From: Fomitopsis serialis | Taxonomy: Eukaryota > Basidiomycota > Agaricomycetes > Polyporales > Fomitopsidaceae | Length of the DNA stretch: 64,000 bases | Direction of reading: 5' to 3' | Assembly: GCF_022376445.1 (NCBI RefSeq) | Contig: NW_025955063.1 | Location: 62,001 to 126,000, forward strand | Shown here: in pieces, positions 1 through 10,481 of the stretch | Position numbering within the stretch: the stretch's first letter is position 1 | Layout: every line of letters starts with the position of its first letter | The notes under the pieces: model-generated | What the model was told of the DNA's origin: nothing | The model's input: the letters and a program-made list of their open reading frames with translations, nothing else | The model's database searches: none | Position numbers and translations under genes: made by a program

Positions 1-784
1 GTGCTGGAACAAGGTTTGTCCACCCGCACAGATCATTTACGTTCACCGAGTCAAATCGGCTCCCCGAAACATTAGATGAGGACTTGGCTGCAATGTACCT
101 AACCGACAAGAAGAATGGCGTGCTGCGCAGGCTGAGCGATCACGAAGACCTCGAGGTGCTCCTGGAGTCGTTCTCCAAGCAGGTCGAAGAAATTGTGAAC
201 GAAGCGGAAAACATACAGGTTCGTTATGGCGCAGTGTTGCCAATGCGATGACAGGGAGGCTCACCTCAGTGGTCGTCAGAGCAACGTGCAATCCACGCAA
301 GAGATTGTTGAACTAGTATTAGACTCTAATCGTAATCAATTGCTCGCGCTCGACCTCAAAGTGAGGCTACGTAGTCTCCATCGTGATCCTGTTGCTAAAA
401 TTCCACTAGATCTCTATATGGACTATGGGAATTGGAATGGGCACATTAGTAGCCGGTATGTTCGGCATGAATGTACGCGTCCTCTTACTCCCACGAGTAG
501 CAGGCTGTGCTAACAAGGCGATCGAATGATAGCTCAAGAGCAGTCTTGAAGAGAGCGACTACGCGTTCGGCATGATGTCGATCGCCTCACTCATCATTGC
601 CGGGTTTTTCTCTTGGAACGGCCTGCGTCGGTACGCATCTCCTCCTGCTGCGCAGAAACTGAACGCTTTTAACACGTTGTGCCCCAGACTCGCTAAAATT
701 CGCAAGGTCGGGCTCGGCTCGAAAAACCGTAACATGTCTAAGCAGTTCTTGCTCCGAGAGTCGAGAGGCGGTGATGGTTGGTGA
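1..784 (+). CDS. mrs2: Mrs2/Lpe10-type magnesium transporter, 3' part (5' end outside window)
   Basis: This is the C-terminal part of a CorA-superfamily Mg2+ channel of the mitochondrial inner membrane. Visible exons run from about 32 to 218, then 280-360, 410-472 and 533-784; all introns are GT-AG and the third has a CTAAC branch site. The spliced protein has the family's helical arm (EDLAAMYLTDKK, then SNVQSTQEIVELVLDSNRN). The first membrane helix ends in the signature GMFGMN at 452-472, which contains the G-M-N selectivity motif. The acidic loop LEESDYAF and a second helix (SLIIAGFFSW) follow, then a basic tail ending at the TGA at 782-784. The frame is open throughout. Family assignment is firm; which fungal paralogue (Mrs2 or Lpe10) cannot be told without the N-terminus. 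It is convergent with the macro-domain gene downstream. Confidence 0.9.
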
Positions 785-1058
785 TCATCGACCTCTAGAG
801 TATCCCCAGTCTGCGCGCCTCGCTCTGCGACACCGCTCCGTCATTGCATTACCTCAATCCCATGTAGACACATTGCACTTAAGTTATTACTCCCCGTTAA
901 ATGCAGACATCGCGCGGACGGAAGCCGTCGGCGCTTCTACAGCAGGACGGAGCGCCCATTTCATGATGTCCTGCCCAAGTCCCGCTCAGAGGGCGTTCAA
1001 TTCAACTGTTGGCAGGGACGTCCGCTGTGTACACGAATAATGGGGAAGATGGGACGCT

Positions 1059-1837
1059 TCATAGCAGATGTGTGTCATTGGTCTCCTGTGCGTAGTCGAG
1101 CGCATCGTCCCATCGCAGAGAACTCCACTTTTGAGGATGCTCAGAAGCGTCCGCGTAGTGTTTGACCGCCAACGCCATCTGCTGCGCACAGCGCTCCGCA
1201 GAAACCCTGCCCACTCCCGTCGCCAGCCCGGCCATGAGGACCTTCTTGACCGCGGTGCCCGCGGCGCCGCCGCGGCCAGCCGCTGCGGACGCGACGGAGG
1301 CGTTGTGACGGTCGAGCGCGACGAGGAGGGACCACATGCAGTTGTACACAATCTCGCGGTTCCACTTGACGTTCTCGGGGATGCGCATGGTGGGGCAGAG
1401 CGCGATGTAGCTGCAGGCGTACTTGTTGGCCGCGCAGACGGTGTCTTTCAGCGGGACGAGCGTGCACGTCCCTGGCGGCGCGTAGCCTCGCCACTGTTTG
1501 TAGAGCACGGCCTGCGCGATCTGGGTGGGCGCTTCGAATTGGTCTGGCGGGGCCAGTTCTTTGGCCAGGTACCAATCGAAACTGCAGGGCGATCAGAACA
1601 TTCAGACGGGGTTGATCGAGGACGTGCTGTTCACCTCCCGTCGAGACGGCCGTACGAGTTCGCAGGGGAGACTATGCAGTCGAACTGGTCCGCCGGGAAT
1701 GACAAGTCTTCATTCGTGGAGTGGATGATCGTGAATCGCTCTCGCGCCGCGTCTGGGACATGCTGTGCGAACGCGCGCTGCCACGCTTTGACGAGGTCCT
1801 CGGAGATGTCGAACAGCACGAACTGGATACCCTCCAT
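1059..1837 (-). CDS. macro-domain-like protein (possible ADP-ribose binding)
   Basis: Two exons, 1635-1837 and 1059-1581, with a 53-bp intron; 241 residues, all open. The N-terminal half has the macro-fold signature region: FVLFDISEDLVKAW, then the ligand-loop-like SPANSYGRLDG, followed by a long helix (PTQIAQAVLYKQWRG). The C-terminal half has a strand pattern (GTCTLVPLKDT, YIALCPTMRIPENV) and a helix-rich end. Macro domains bind ADP-ribose and some remove ADP-ribose or ADP-ribose-1''-phosphate; which applies here cannot be read from sequence. The start at 1837 is the first ATG before a well-formed macro N-terminus. No signal peptide or membrane segment is seen, so a soluble cytosolic or nuclear protein is expected. 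Open frames on the opposite strand here are shadows. Confidence 0.75.
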
Positions 1838-2672
1838 GCTGACTCAGATGCTACGGATCGGTACGATCTGTCTTTCTAGTGGTAGAAGTGGTAGTTCGGC
1901 CAGATTTGGACTTGGAGGTGCGGAGGAAGGCGTGGCCGCAGCCGCTATCCTGAGAGACCTATGCACCCACAACGCCAAACATGAGATGACAACGCCACCC
2001 CCAGATCCGACAATGATACCCCAGACTTCCTGTATCGCGTAGCGTAATCTTGACTAGATATGCACTTATGCTGCCGGAGAATATTACGCAACCACCCACA
2101 AACCATGTACGTGCCCTGATTCAGGACTGCCTTACATCCTTTTTTATCCGAAAGGCTCGCGTCGTTGATATCCGCTGTGACAGTTATTCGCGTCGACTTG
2201 TTTCATCCCACTATTCATTTGCTCCCACCGCCATCTGCAAGCTAAGTTATAGCGAGGCGGCGTGACTGCTACTACTTGGTACAGTAGTTGGTAAAAATCG
2301 CACGAATAGTATGACGTAACTCAGAATTATCACTTTGCGAATGTCTGCAGAAATAACACGCCTGAGATCTGTTACATGGTGTATCAGATCGTCCTCAGGA
2401 AGTTTCTGTCTTGTTTGAACTTGAGATATGGGGTTTCTTCTCCGTCGTCCGACTCGTCACCTCAACGTCACCACCTTCCAAACAGAGTGCGTTTGCTACC
2501 ATATATAGCACTGTGGCGCTCTCGATCTTGCCTTTTACATATCACAAACATGCTTCCGTGACAGGTCGAGAGCTATCGGCTCGATAAGTCTCCACGTATA
2601 CATATATAAGACAAGCTCTTGCACGACAAACGACGAACCGCTCTTTCCCTCGAACTCTCATCATCTCTTTCG
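1838..2672. other. intergenic, no gene recognised
   Basis: No open frame here shows a recognisable domain or intron-supported continuity. The right end is T/C-rich and carries TATA-like sequence near 2602, consistent with a promoter for the serine-rich gene downstream. The left half is upstream of the macro-domain gene on the other strand and probably contains its promoter. Confidence 0.5.
2602..2609 (+). promoter_or_regulatory. candidate TATA box for serine-rich membrane protein gene
   Basis: ATATATAA lies 65-72 bases before an ATG at 2674, in a pyrimidine-rich context typical of fungal core promoters. Transcription from here is inferred only, because the first exons of the downstream gene could not be resolved. 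Confidence 0.35.
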
Positions 2673-3289
2673 AATGAGTTGCCCCTTTTGCCCCCTTCTC
2701 GCGCTATTCATAGGAAGTCCGAGGTTGGCCTGAGGGTATGCATTCACTTGCGTTCCATATACTGCCTTCTAATTGACGAGTATATAGGCCGACGAGTCTA
2801 CAACCCGTCCTGGTACGCGTCCTGAACGCGACGCGAAACTTGCGCGAAACCGCGATCTACCGCGATTCACTGACCACATGCTGCTTCAGGGCAGGTTGTT
2901 TCGCAGCTCAGCGCTCAGCGTCTGCACGGCCCGGCGTCTCACAGGTGTGAGATCGGTCATTCGATTTCTCGAATGGCTGGTGAAATTCCGTGGTGACCGC
3001 TGCCACAAGGCCTGCGACCGAGTTGTTTATCGGGATCCGCGAGCATTTGGCGACCATACATATCGCAGCCCATCTGGGCGTCGTCCTGGTCAGTCACTGC
3101 GGCCATCTTCCCCCCGCTCTGACCCATGCACCGCCATCGTCGCTGCTGATTCCCAAGCTGACCCGTGCCCGCCATGCCAGGATCACGCCAGCAGGGCGGC
3201 GAGCGTCTTATCGCACGGCAGACGCTCTCGCTGTTGCCTATTAGCAGGCCCGACCCCACGAACACGAACCCGACTCGGGGTCGCCAACC

Positions 3290-4564
3290 TTGCCCTTGAG
3301 CACGTCGTTGATCTCGCCGACTGGCAGTGGTGCGTCCTCTTCAACTGGTAGTTCAGGCACGTCTTCATCTGTTCCATCTGCATCGCTTGGTCGTCCCACG
3401 TCGTCCCCGCCAATTCCCATTCCCTCCTCTTCCCCTCTTCCTCCTTCGCGACGTCCTCGTCGCCCTCAGGATCGACGTCTACGACCCAGTCACTTCCTCA
3501 CCGTCTTCGTCTCCCCATCTCATTCCGCTTCCTCAACGTCATTGGCTCCCACGACTAGCAACGTCATGTCGTCCACGGCTGAAACATCCTCAAGCGCGAG
3601 TACCTCCCCCACCGTCGTCGCTGGCTCCCATGTCAAGACGGGCGCTGTGTGGGCGGTGTGGTTGGTGGTGTGGTCTTCGTGCTCCTCCTCATCGCTGGCC
3701 TGCTCCTCTACCTCCGCATCCGTCGCCAGATACCTAGTCGTTCGCGCCGCCGCTCTATGGGCGAGTTCGACTCTGGGGCACCGGCAGGCCAGTGGGCCGG
3801 CCTGTCCTCGCGGACAACACCTTCGAGGCCGTTGCCGTCCCGCCCCGTTCGCATCAACGTTCAGGCTCGCGCTCGTACCCGCAAGCTGACTCGATGGGCA
3901 TGATCGCCGCCCCGACTGACAGCAGCGCGGGGCACGGCAAGTACTCGCTCTCCTCATCCGAGGAGACAACTACGTCCGAGGCACAGAGACCTCGTGCCGG
4001 TCGCCGCCGGTCAGAGTACATCGAGACCGTGCCGCCCCTCGAGTATGCGCCGCAGGCCAACAGTCCCGATCGTCGCGCGCGCAAACAGTCGAATGGTTCG
4101 AGCACCCGTGCCGTCGCCCTTGCGAAGCTCAACACTGCTGCGGCGAACAACAGCACTGCAACCACCGCCACGACGGCGTCCGGACACTCGCGGCAGCGAT
4201 CTGCTGACCGGAGTGCATACGCGGGTGCGAACAGCAACCCGTCACGCCGACCGCGGCGAAGTATCTCGGGGTACGCCCGCGAGCCCGACAGCCGACGAGT
4301 CCTTCGGGCCATACTCCGCGAGCCATGAGCCGGAGTACTCGACTAGCGTCGGGTGTGCGCCGGAACCCGACGAGGAAGCCCGTGCCCTCGTACCACTCCA
4401 GTGCCTCAGCGGCATCTACGGAGAAGCGACAGTCCACGCCCAGCACTCCGGCCAGAGTCTGACGCCTGCTCAGTCGCGGGAGGATTGAACCACAAGTCAA
4501 GCTTTGGCAACGACCGCCCTGTGCATTACCTCGTGCCGGACCTCCCGCCCTCCGGGCGCAAGTG
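3290..4564 (+). pseudogene. serine/threonine-rich single-pass membrane protein, frame broken several times
   Basis: The pieces read as one typical basidiomycete surface protein. There is a Ser/Thr/Pro-rich extracellular stalk (about 3300-3640), one membrane helix of glycine then valine/leucine residues ending in a basic RIRRQ stop-transfer (about 3649-3735), and a long low-complexity cytoplasmic tail. That tail includes GRPVLADNTFEAVAVPPRSH and ends FGNDRPVHYLVPDLPP, stop at 4562-4564. These pieces lie in different frames, with shifts near 3648, 3775, 4266, 4350 and 4460, mostly beside short G or C runs. A 5' region with a signal peptide was not resolved; the ATG at 2674 is a candidate but runs into a stop. 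Either the gene is decaying or the assembly has many run-length errors here. The architecture resembles wall-stress-sensor-like proteins, but no family was recognised. Confidence 0.55.
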
Positions 4565-5196
4565 AGGGGCGGTGTAAAATGTACCTGTAACGTCGTGGTG
4601 CGTCTCTTCTGCTTACAGGTGCTTGCGCGCGAGACTGACTATCATGGTGGGCAGTATTGGTGTTGATGTTGTCGCGCACGCTTATTGTTATTCTTCGAAT
4701 TCGCACTTTGCTTTGTTGTCAGGACGGTTTGGGATCTTCTTCGCCTAATTCTGGCGGTGGCCTTCAGCGGTCACCCAGCCTTCCCATCGTCGTGCACCGC
4801 TACCTCTTCGTGCTGCTAGATGCCCCACGCCTCTCGCCCCCCCTCAGCCTCACGGCCATCTATGCTTGTATCCATCCCCAGCATCTAGTTGCTGATGTAG
4901 TCCCTTGCTTACGCTTCACGACGCTGTTGTAATGACATACGATCCTCAGATGTCGGACCTGGTGTGCGTCAATGCAAGCGCGACGAGCGCTGTCAGACAA
5001 GACGACGCGACAAGTGACGTAGTGCGTGTCAGTTTCATACGCCAGGCGGATCGCCTGTCCGTAGTCGAATTCGCCTGCAGAGATAGCGGATCGAAGCAAC
5101 TCAGCGGGGCTAAGAACTGCGCACGCTGGAGGCGCATGTCTCAGATGTACGAGCGAGTTCTATCTTGTCAGTAGTGATTATACGAGGATTGTAGGT
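4565..5196. other. intergenic between convergent genes
   Basis: Lies between the 3' ends of the serine-rich gene and the TPR gene. I see no coding continuity or strong repeat; expected to hold both 3' UTRs. Confidence 0.45.
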
Positions 5197-6113
5197 TTAT
5201 GCATCGCCTTTCTGGGGCTCGCCCTGTGCCTGCGCCTCCGCCGCCTTCAACTTCTGGCCTAGGATCTTCGCGCTGACCTGCATCGCACCATATGAGCACA
5301 TCCTACAGCATGTAGCAGCGTTGGACACGAACGTTCCGGATGTGCATCGCCGCACGGTCGACGCCGTACTCCTTGCTCCGCTTGTAGTACACCAAGGCTC
5401 TTCGAGCTGACCACCTGTGCGTCTCGGTGAGCTAGCTACTTTGGATGGGGTTGCGTGTGACTTACAGGCTTCGAGGACGGCGGCGAGGTTGAACGCGATC
5501 TCGGGGTCTTCGGGTTGGAGAGAGGCGGCGACCCTGGGCAAGGGGTTTCGTCGGTCAACGTTCCGCGCGGTACTTGGGACGAGGGAGGTGGGAGAGAGGG
5601 CGGGAGACGTACTGGAGGTGGTGCAAGGCGAGGTCGGGCCGGCTGATAGGCGATATGATGTACGCGCTCGCGAGGTCTACATCGATGCTCTGTGAGTAGA
5701 GGGAATGGGGTGAACGGGAGGCAGACGCACTGGTGTGCGCGTCGGCGCTGGAGGGCTGGAGAGCTATCGACTCTTTCCACGCGGCGATGGCCTCATCGTA
5801 TTCCTCTTGGACAGTCAGCGTCCGACGGGCGGGCTGGGCGGGCGCGGGACGTACTGAGGTGGTAGTGCGTGACGCCGAGGTTGAAGAGGGAGCTTGCGGT
5901 GCGCTTGATGTCGACGCTGCGCTGGTAGAGTGCCTGACGGGGCGTCAGGGAGTTGGACGTCCGTTGGCGCGTGCGCGGAATAAGGGAGTCGTACCTTGGC
6001 GGCTTGGACGTCGCCCTCTTCGAGCTTTTGCGTGCCTTCCTCCAAGCACTGCAGAGACTCTACTTCTGCTGGGTCGACGGTGGTGGACTGCTCGGTCGTT
6101 GACGTCGCCCATC
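5197..6113 (-). CDS. TPR-repeat protein resembling ribosomal-protein chaperone Acl4; 5' exon unresolved, one frame break
   Basis: Exons read on the minus strand give consecutive tetratricopeptide repeats: ESLQCLEEGTQKLEEGDVQA, ALYQRSVDIKRTASSLFNLG, EYDEAIAAWKESIALQPSSA, NLASAYIISPISRPDLALHH, LQPEDPEIAFNLAAVLEAC, then YYKRSKEYGVDRAAMHIRN. The acidic end QKGDA stops at 5197-5199. Introns are about 50 bp with good donors. Near 5398 the frame needs one extra base (GAG GCC reads GAGCC) to join LEE to ALVYYKRSKEYG. The pattern of TPRs plus a C-terminal KRSKE-G-RA segment and the small size match Acl4, which escorts uL4 to the nucleus; other small TPR co-chaperones remain possible. The first exon upstream of 6113 was not found with confidence. 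Confidence 0.6.
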
Positions 6114-6659
6114 CTGGATCGGAACAGCCTTAGAAGCAGATCATGGGCACTTGGAGCTTGTACGCACGCCTCTGAGCATGCGAGAGCCGTGCTGTGGCAT
6201 GTTCTTGGCCTGCTACCGTCCTGCTTGCGTTTGCGCGAGCTGCATGGGCAACGGACCTCTGGGCCAGAGATGTCCGGAAAGCCCCAGCGCTTTTGATGCA
6301 GCCCATGCAGCCCCTCGCAGCTGGTCGCAGGACAAACGACATTTCGTGTGGTCGTGAGAGAAGAGAGCCTGCCTGAGGTGAGTGCTGTATGTAGAGCCTG
6401 GAGAGTGGCTGAGGAGGTCGACGTGCACGAAGCGCCTAAGCGTGTGCGTGCCAAGCCACGTGATCCATCTTGTAGACAGTAGCGCGTTTGCGGCGCGCGC
6501 CGCCCTGACCCTCGACCTCGACCTCGACCATTTTTCTCGCCGGCAGGCTCAGTCTTGAGTCAGACTTCACGCCGTCCTTCTCCGTGCTTTGAAAACCGCT
6601 TAGGCTCAAAGTTGTCTGAGTCCTAGCCAGGCGACTCCCATGCTGAGCCACATCTCGCT

Positions 6660-7796
6660 ATGGTACTCGTGAGCGCGTCCGTCGACGTCTATCTCTTCAC
6701 CGCCATCGCGGTCACCCTTCCCGTCGTCTTCTACCTGCGTCAGCGGAACAGCAGCTCTCGCCCAGAAACACCGTATGAGCCCTACCTCACCATTCTCGTG
6801 GGCCTACACACGCTGTACATCTTGTACAACCTCATTCTCTGCTGGCCCCTCAACCTCTTCAGCCGGCTGCATATACCGCTCAATGCCTCGCCGGATACAA
6901 TACGGAGCACGATTATACGACGTGCGGGACTGGATACGCACGCGCCGCTTCCGAGGTCGCTTGAGAACCTCTTGACTCGCCTCTCGTCGTTCGAGATGCG
7001 CACGCTCTATGTCAGGTTCTTGCTCACGCTCCCACTCGCGCCCTTTGCCTGAACGCTGACACTTTATCTGTGTGCACAGATTCGGACAAGCCGTCTTGCA
7101 AGAATGTGAGCACTGCAAGACGTTCGATGACTACGCGCTCTTCGCGCTACCGCGCGCGCTCGCAGAATACGTCTGCGAAGTGGCCGTCGTCGGGCTGCTC
7201 ACCATCCATAGGACCGGACGCGAACGCTGGCGAACATACATCGTCGGCGCGCTCATATGCGCTGCGGTAACGGAAACGTATTGGATCATCACCGCCACAG
7301 TCGACGTCCCGCCAAACGGGCTGGACGTGTTCATGGTACGCCCGATCACCCTTCCCCTCACTCTCCCGACTCATCAACACCCCAGTGGCACGATACACTC
7401 TGGGCCCTCCGCCAGCTCATTTTCCTCCTCACGCCCGTCCTCACGCAGTTCCTCCTGCCCTCCACACCCCGCGGGCTCGCCGACCCCGCGGCTCCCGCGA
7501 ATGCCGCCCACATCGCGCTCGAGCAGGCGTCCACCCGGCTCGCGACGCTGCGGTATACACGTGGCGCGGTGATGCGTGACCCACGGACACGCGCCGCCGC
7601 AGGCGAGTGGTGGGATCGGCAGCGGGTGGAGGGCGAATGGGCGAGGGAGGACGAGGGTGTGAGGAGGATCGCGGAGAGGCTGGGGAAAGGATTCGCGGAG
7701 GGAGGGGAGAAGGAAGGGAGGATAAGGACGTTGGCGAGGGAGGCGGTGGCGAGGTTGAGAGCGGGGCTTGGCGCTGCGCTGGGAGAGGTGTCTTGA
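6660..7796 (+). CDS. conserved fungal integral membrane protein, function unknown
   Basis: Three exons, 6660-7015, 7080-7335 and 7386-7796; 340 residues with clean junctions (phase-2 join giving YVRFGQ, then a phase-0 join giving FMWHD). The N-terminus is a membrane helix (VDVYLFTAIAVTLPVVFYL), followed by a second near residues 40-60. The centre has a conserved-looking Cys pair, LQECEHCKTFDDYALF. Two or three further helices follow (VCEVAVVGLLTI, IVGALICAAVTETYWIITA, LRQLIFLLTPVLTQFLL). The last 100 residues are a charged, helix-prone cytosolic tail rich in Arg, Glu and Gly. I do not recognise the family. The Cys-X2-Cys could bind metal or be structural. The start has no in-frame ATG nearby and fits the downstream helix. 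Confidence 0.8.
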
Positions 7797-8223
7797 TGTT
7801 TGCATCCTCTACGAACTACGTGGGAAGGTGGGCCGCGATGTGTATCGATGCTGTTTTCAATATGTTTGACGGCTGACACCACGACGACCTGCGACTTCCC
7901 GACGGGCGCGGCTCATAATGCGACAACACCTTCACCATATGGCTCAATCTCTATATCGTTGGCCTCTACTCGTTGAAGCGCAGGGCATGGCACTCATCTT
8001 GTGTCACCTCTCGCAGTTCTCCGATCCGCGACTTTGCGACTCGCCGTTAACGGATCTGGATGATAGCGAGCGCAGGCTCCGAGCACGTCAACAGGTTGCA
8101 GCTCTCCGCCGTGGGCAAAGTCGCGCATGTAACGTTCAGCCGTCAAACCTTTCTTACAGAGCAATCACCAGATAGACAAGGGGACAGCAGCCTTGCTCGG
8201 CAGGGTACTTTCAACTGATTACC
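7797..8223. other. intergenic between convergent genes
   Basis: Nothing recognised; sits between the 3' ends of the membrane-protein gene and the P-loop kinase gene. Confidence 0.45.
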
Positions 8224-9372
8224 CTAGTGCTCTGGCCGCGTATTATCCCGCCTCCACGAATCCGCCTCTGCACGTCCGTGGTGCCCATCATGATCCGTCG
8301 ATTGCCTCTGACGCGGCGCAGAACCTCCCTCCGCAGACCAGCCTCTCGGTCTATCGTAAAGCGTATATGCGCTCGCCCTTCCCGCACTCGACGCACCGCG
8401 GAAACCCCGATACCCACCGCCCCCGAAGCCTCGCCCACCACCCCTGAACCCACGCCCACCACTCCCCCGCCACCCCCTCTGCCCGCTGTACCCCCTCCCC
8501 GCATCAGAGAAGAATGCATCAATCCGGGTTTGCGGCTCCGGCGGGGGCGTCGCGTCACGCAAGCGGTCGAGGATGTCCTGGACATCCTCGCGCGTGTACT
8601 CGGCGCGCTGCTCGGCAGGCGGGAGGCTGAGGAGGCGGGCGTAGCCTTCGTAAGAAGACGGGGCTTGGTATTGGGAGTGGAAGCGGGAGAGGATGACGAG
8701 GGCATCGGTGGGGGTTTTGATTGTGGGGTGGTCTGTGCCTGTGGGACGGGGTGGAGACGGTGGTGGTAGGAGGAGCGAGGGGACTTACGTTGTTGCAGGC
8801 GTTGTGCGCATACCTAATAGGTAGGTGCGATGGTCAAGTTCCATCGTGATGAGGCACCTCGTTCGATGCGTGGGGTCAATACTCACCTCGTATGGTGTGT
8901 CGAAGACGAGGACCCATGCGTCCGTCCCCGGGAACTCGCGCGCGATGTTTATCCACGTTGCCCGCTGCCTGCCACGCATAAGCACTGTGCCTGGCAGGCC
9001 CGCTCCCAGATACAACTCTCCTTCCGTTGCATAGCACAGCGACTCACCGGGCATCGAAGTTCGACCGGTCGATACATACCGACAGACCCTCACCTAAACT
9101 CTGTCGCGCGAGGGCCTCCACGCGCGGTCTGCTGCCGAGGTCATCCTGGTTGCACCGTCTATAATGCGGGATGTGTTGTTCTAACGCCTGGGCGAAGGTC
9201 GACTGGATAAGACACGGTCAATCATCCTGATTTTCACAGGCAGAGTGTTGTGTCGCGTACTGCGCACCTTCCCTGACCCTATCAAACCGACCAAGAGCAG
9301 GACTGTTCGTGGTTTGTCTTTGTCCGAGTTAACCATGGCTGCAGAACGAGTCCCGATCATGAATGCCCCCAC
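8224..9372 (-). CDS. P-loop polynucleotide-kinase-like protein with C-terminal RGG tail
   Basis: Five exons, 9268-9372, 9048-9202, 8968-8887, 8813-8789 (25 nt) and 8738-8224; 293 residues, fully open. Residues near 25-40 are a Walker A loop, VLLLVGLIGSGKST, split by intron 1 exactly after GSGK. Next come YRRCNQDDLGSR and CIDRSNFDARQRATWI, the pattern of the PNKP/T4-Pnk kinase domain, then AWVLVFDTPYEVCAQRL. This kinase fold phosphorylates 5'-OH ends of DNA or RNA, or small substrates; the substrate here is unknown. After a helical stretch (YTREDVQDILDRLRD) the protein ends in a roughly 45-residue Gly/Arg/Phe tail with repeated RGG, RGF and YRGFRG units, a likely nucleic-acid-binding and arginine-methylation region. 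A second possible start is the ATG at 9336, which has a strong Kozak context. Confidence 0.8.
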
Positions 9373-9572
9373 TGCTGGGTTCGGAGCTGATCCAAACAGT
9401 CAAGTTCTACGGAGGCCCTTGATGCGGACTGGGGCCAGTAGTGATTTGTGTGGGTCTTGCAACAGTGCAACTCGCAGCTTGGCGATGCAAACGCTGCAAG
9501 GGTAGTCTCCGATAATGACGGAGAAGCATCTTTGGGGTCAGCCCGTGGTATAGCAGATGCGCCATCGAACAA

Positions 9573-9656
9573 GGTTCAGTGGTGTAGTTGGTTATCACGT
9601 CTGTCTCACATGGTGACGTACACAGGAGGTCTCCGGTTCGAGCCCGGACTGAACCA
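9573..9656 (+). tRNA. tRNA-Val(CAC) with 10-nt intron
   Basis: The acceptor stem pairs GGTTCAG with CTGAACC, followed by discriminator A. The D loop GTAGTTGGTTA and the T arm CCGGTTCGAGCCCGG are complete. The anticodon loop is CTCACAC with anticodon CAC, interrupted after position 37 by the 10-nt intron at 9611-9620. A T5 run follows at once as a Pol III terminator. B-box GGTTCGAGCCC is intact. Confidence 0.93.
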
Positions 9657-10481
9657 TGTTTTTGGACCCTGCATCTGTCGGATTATGCTCGCTCCATACC
9701 ATACATCTATTTGCATAACATATTAGACACGGGCCCCTCGTGTATTAAACTATGATATGGTCGGGGCCCGGTTGCGGCTCGCGCTCAAATCGCCTTGGGT
9801 TCGATATGCGCGGCCAATTGACGGCGACAGGCTGGCGCTTGCTCTCAAGCGAAGCGTCGTTGAGTCCGTCTGCCAATCTGTCTCAGTGTCTGCATGCCGG
9901 GGCCCGGTAAAGCGCTTGCCGTTCTTTTATGGTACTTATGCAACGGAGACTAGGGTCTGTTGTTATGCAAATACTTAGCTGGAATTGGTCGTGCACAATC
10001 TATACACATCACTGTCAGCGGCGCACTACATACCCATCCTGCTCAGCACCGCGTCTTTCTAGTCTTCCAACGCCAGAAGGTTAACTTTACCGTCCGTTGC
10101 ATTCATTACATGCACGCAAAGACTCGATGCCAAGACCAGACCCATCGCAACAGGCTCGGATGCATGCATGGCTCGGATGCATGGCTCGGACGCATGAAAG
10201 AGCAGCCACCTCGCAACTTGAAGAGAAACAACGACCAGCAACGACCCTCGTCGCCCGCACCCTTCTCAGTACTCTCATAGCCGGTGGTCTCGCGCCAGTG
10301 TCCGTTATCGCGCTGCCATCCCATCCCCGTAAGGCCCTGACATTCTCACCGCACTACTGCCAGTACCCTCGTTGATGCTGGATTTTTCCAAGGACTTGCT
10401 TCCGTGCCACAGTGTGTCGGAAGCATTGGTCAGCGGCTATATAACTAGCAGTCCTTGCAGCCACGACATTACTCATCCAGC
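9657..10481. other. intergenic; upstream region of aldehyde dehydrogenase
   Basis: No gene recognised. Two GGGGCCCGG palindromes near 9764 and 9899 flank a GC-rich stretch that could be a small relic element. A short tandem repeat lies at 10152-10196. The last 100 bases include TATATAA near 10438 and a pyrimidine-rich stretch, a plausible promoter for the downstream gene. Confidence 0.4.
10152..10196. repeat. three imperfect copies of GGCTCGGATGCATG
   Basis: The unit GGCTCGGATGCAT recurs three times in direct order with one substitution in the last copy. No coding frame uses it. Confidence 0.6.

Noticed and set aside
1068..2042. 324-codon plus-strand open frame
   Set aside because: It lies antisense to the macro-domain gene, has low-complexity Arg/Gly-rich sequence, and shows no domain; the minus-strand frame with its intron is clearly coding.
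5650..5780. two-base deletion in the TPR gene
   Set aside because: Rechecking the minus strand showed SSADAHT-NLASAYIISP joins correctly across a phase-1 intron; only the shift near 5398 remains.
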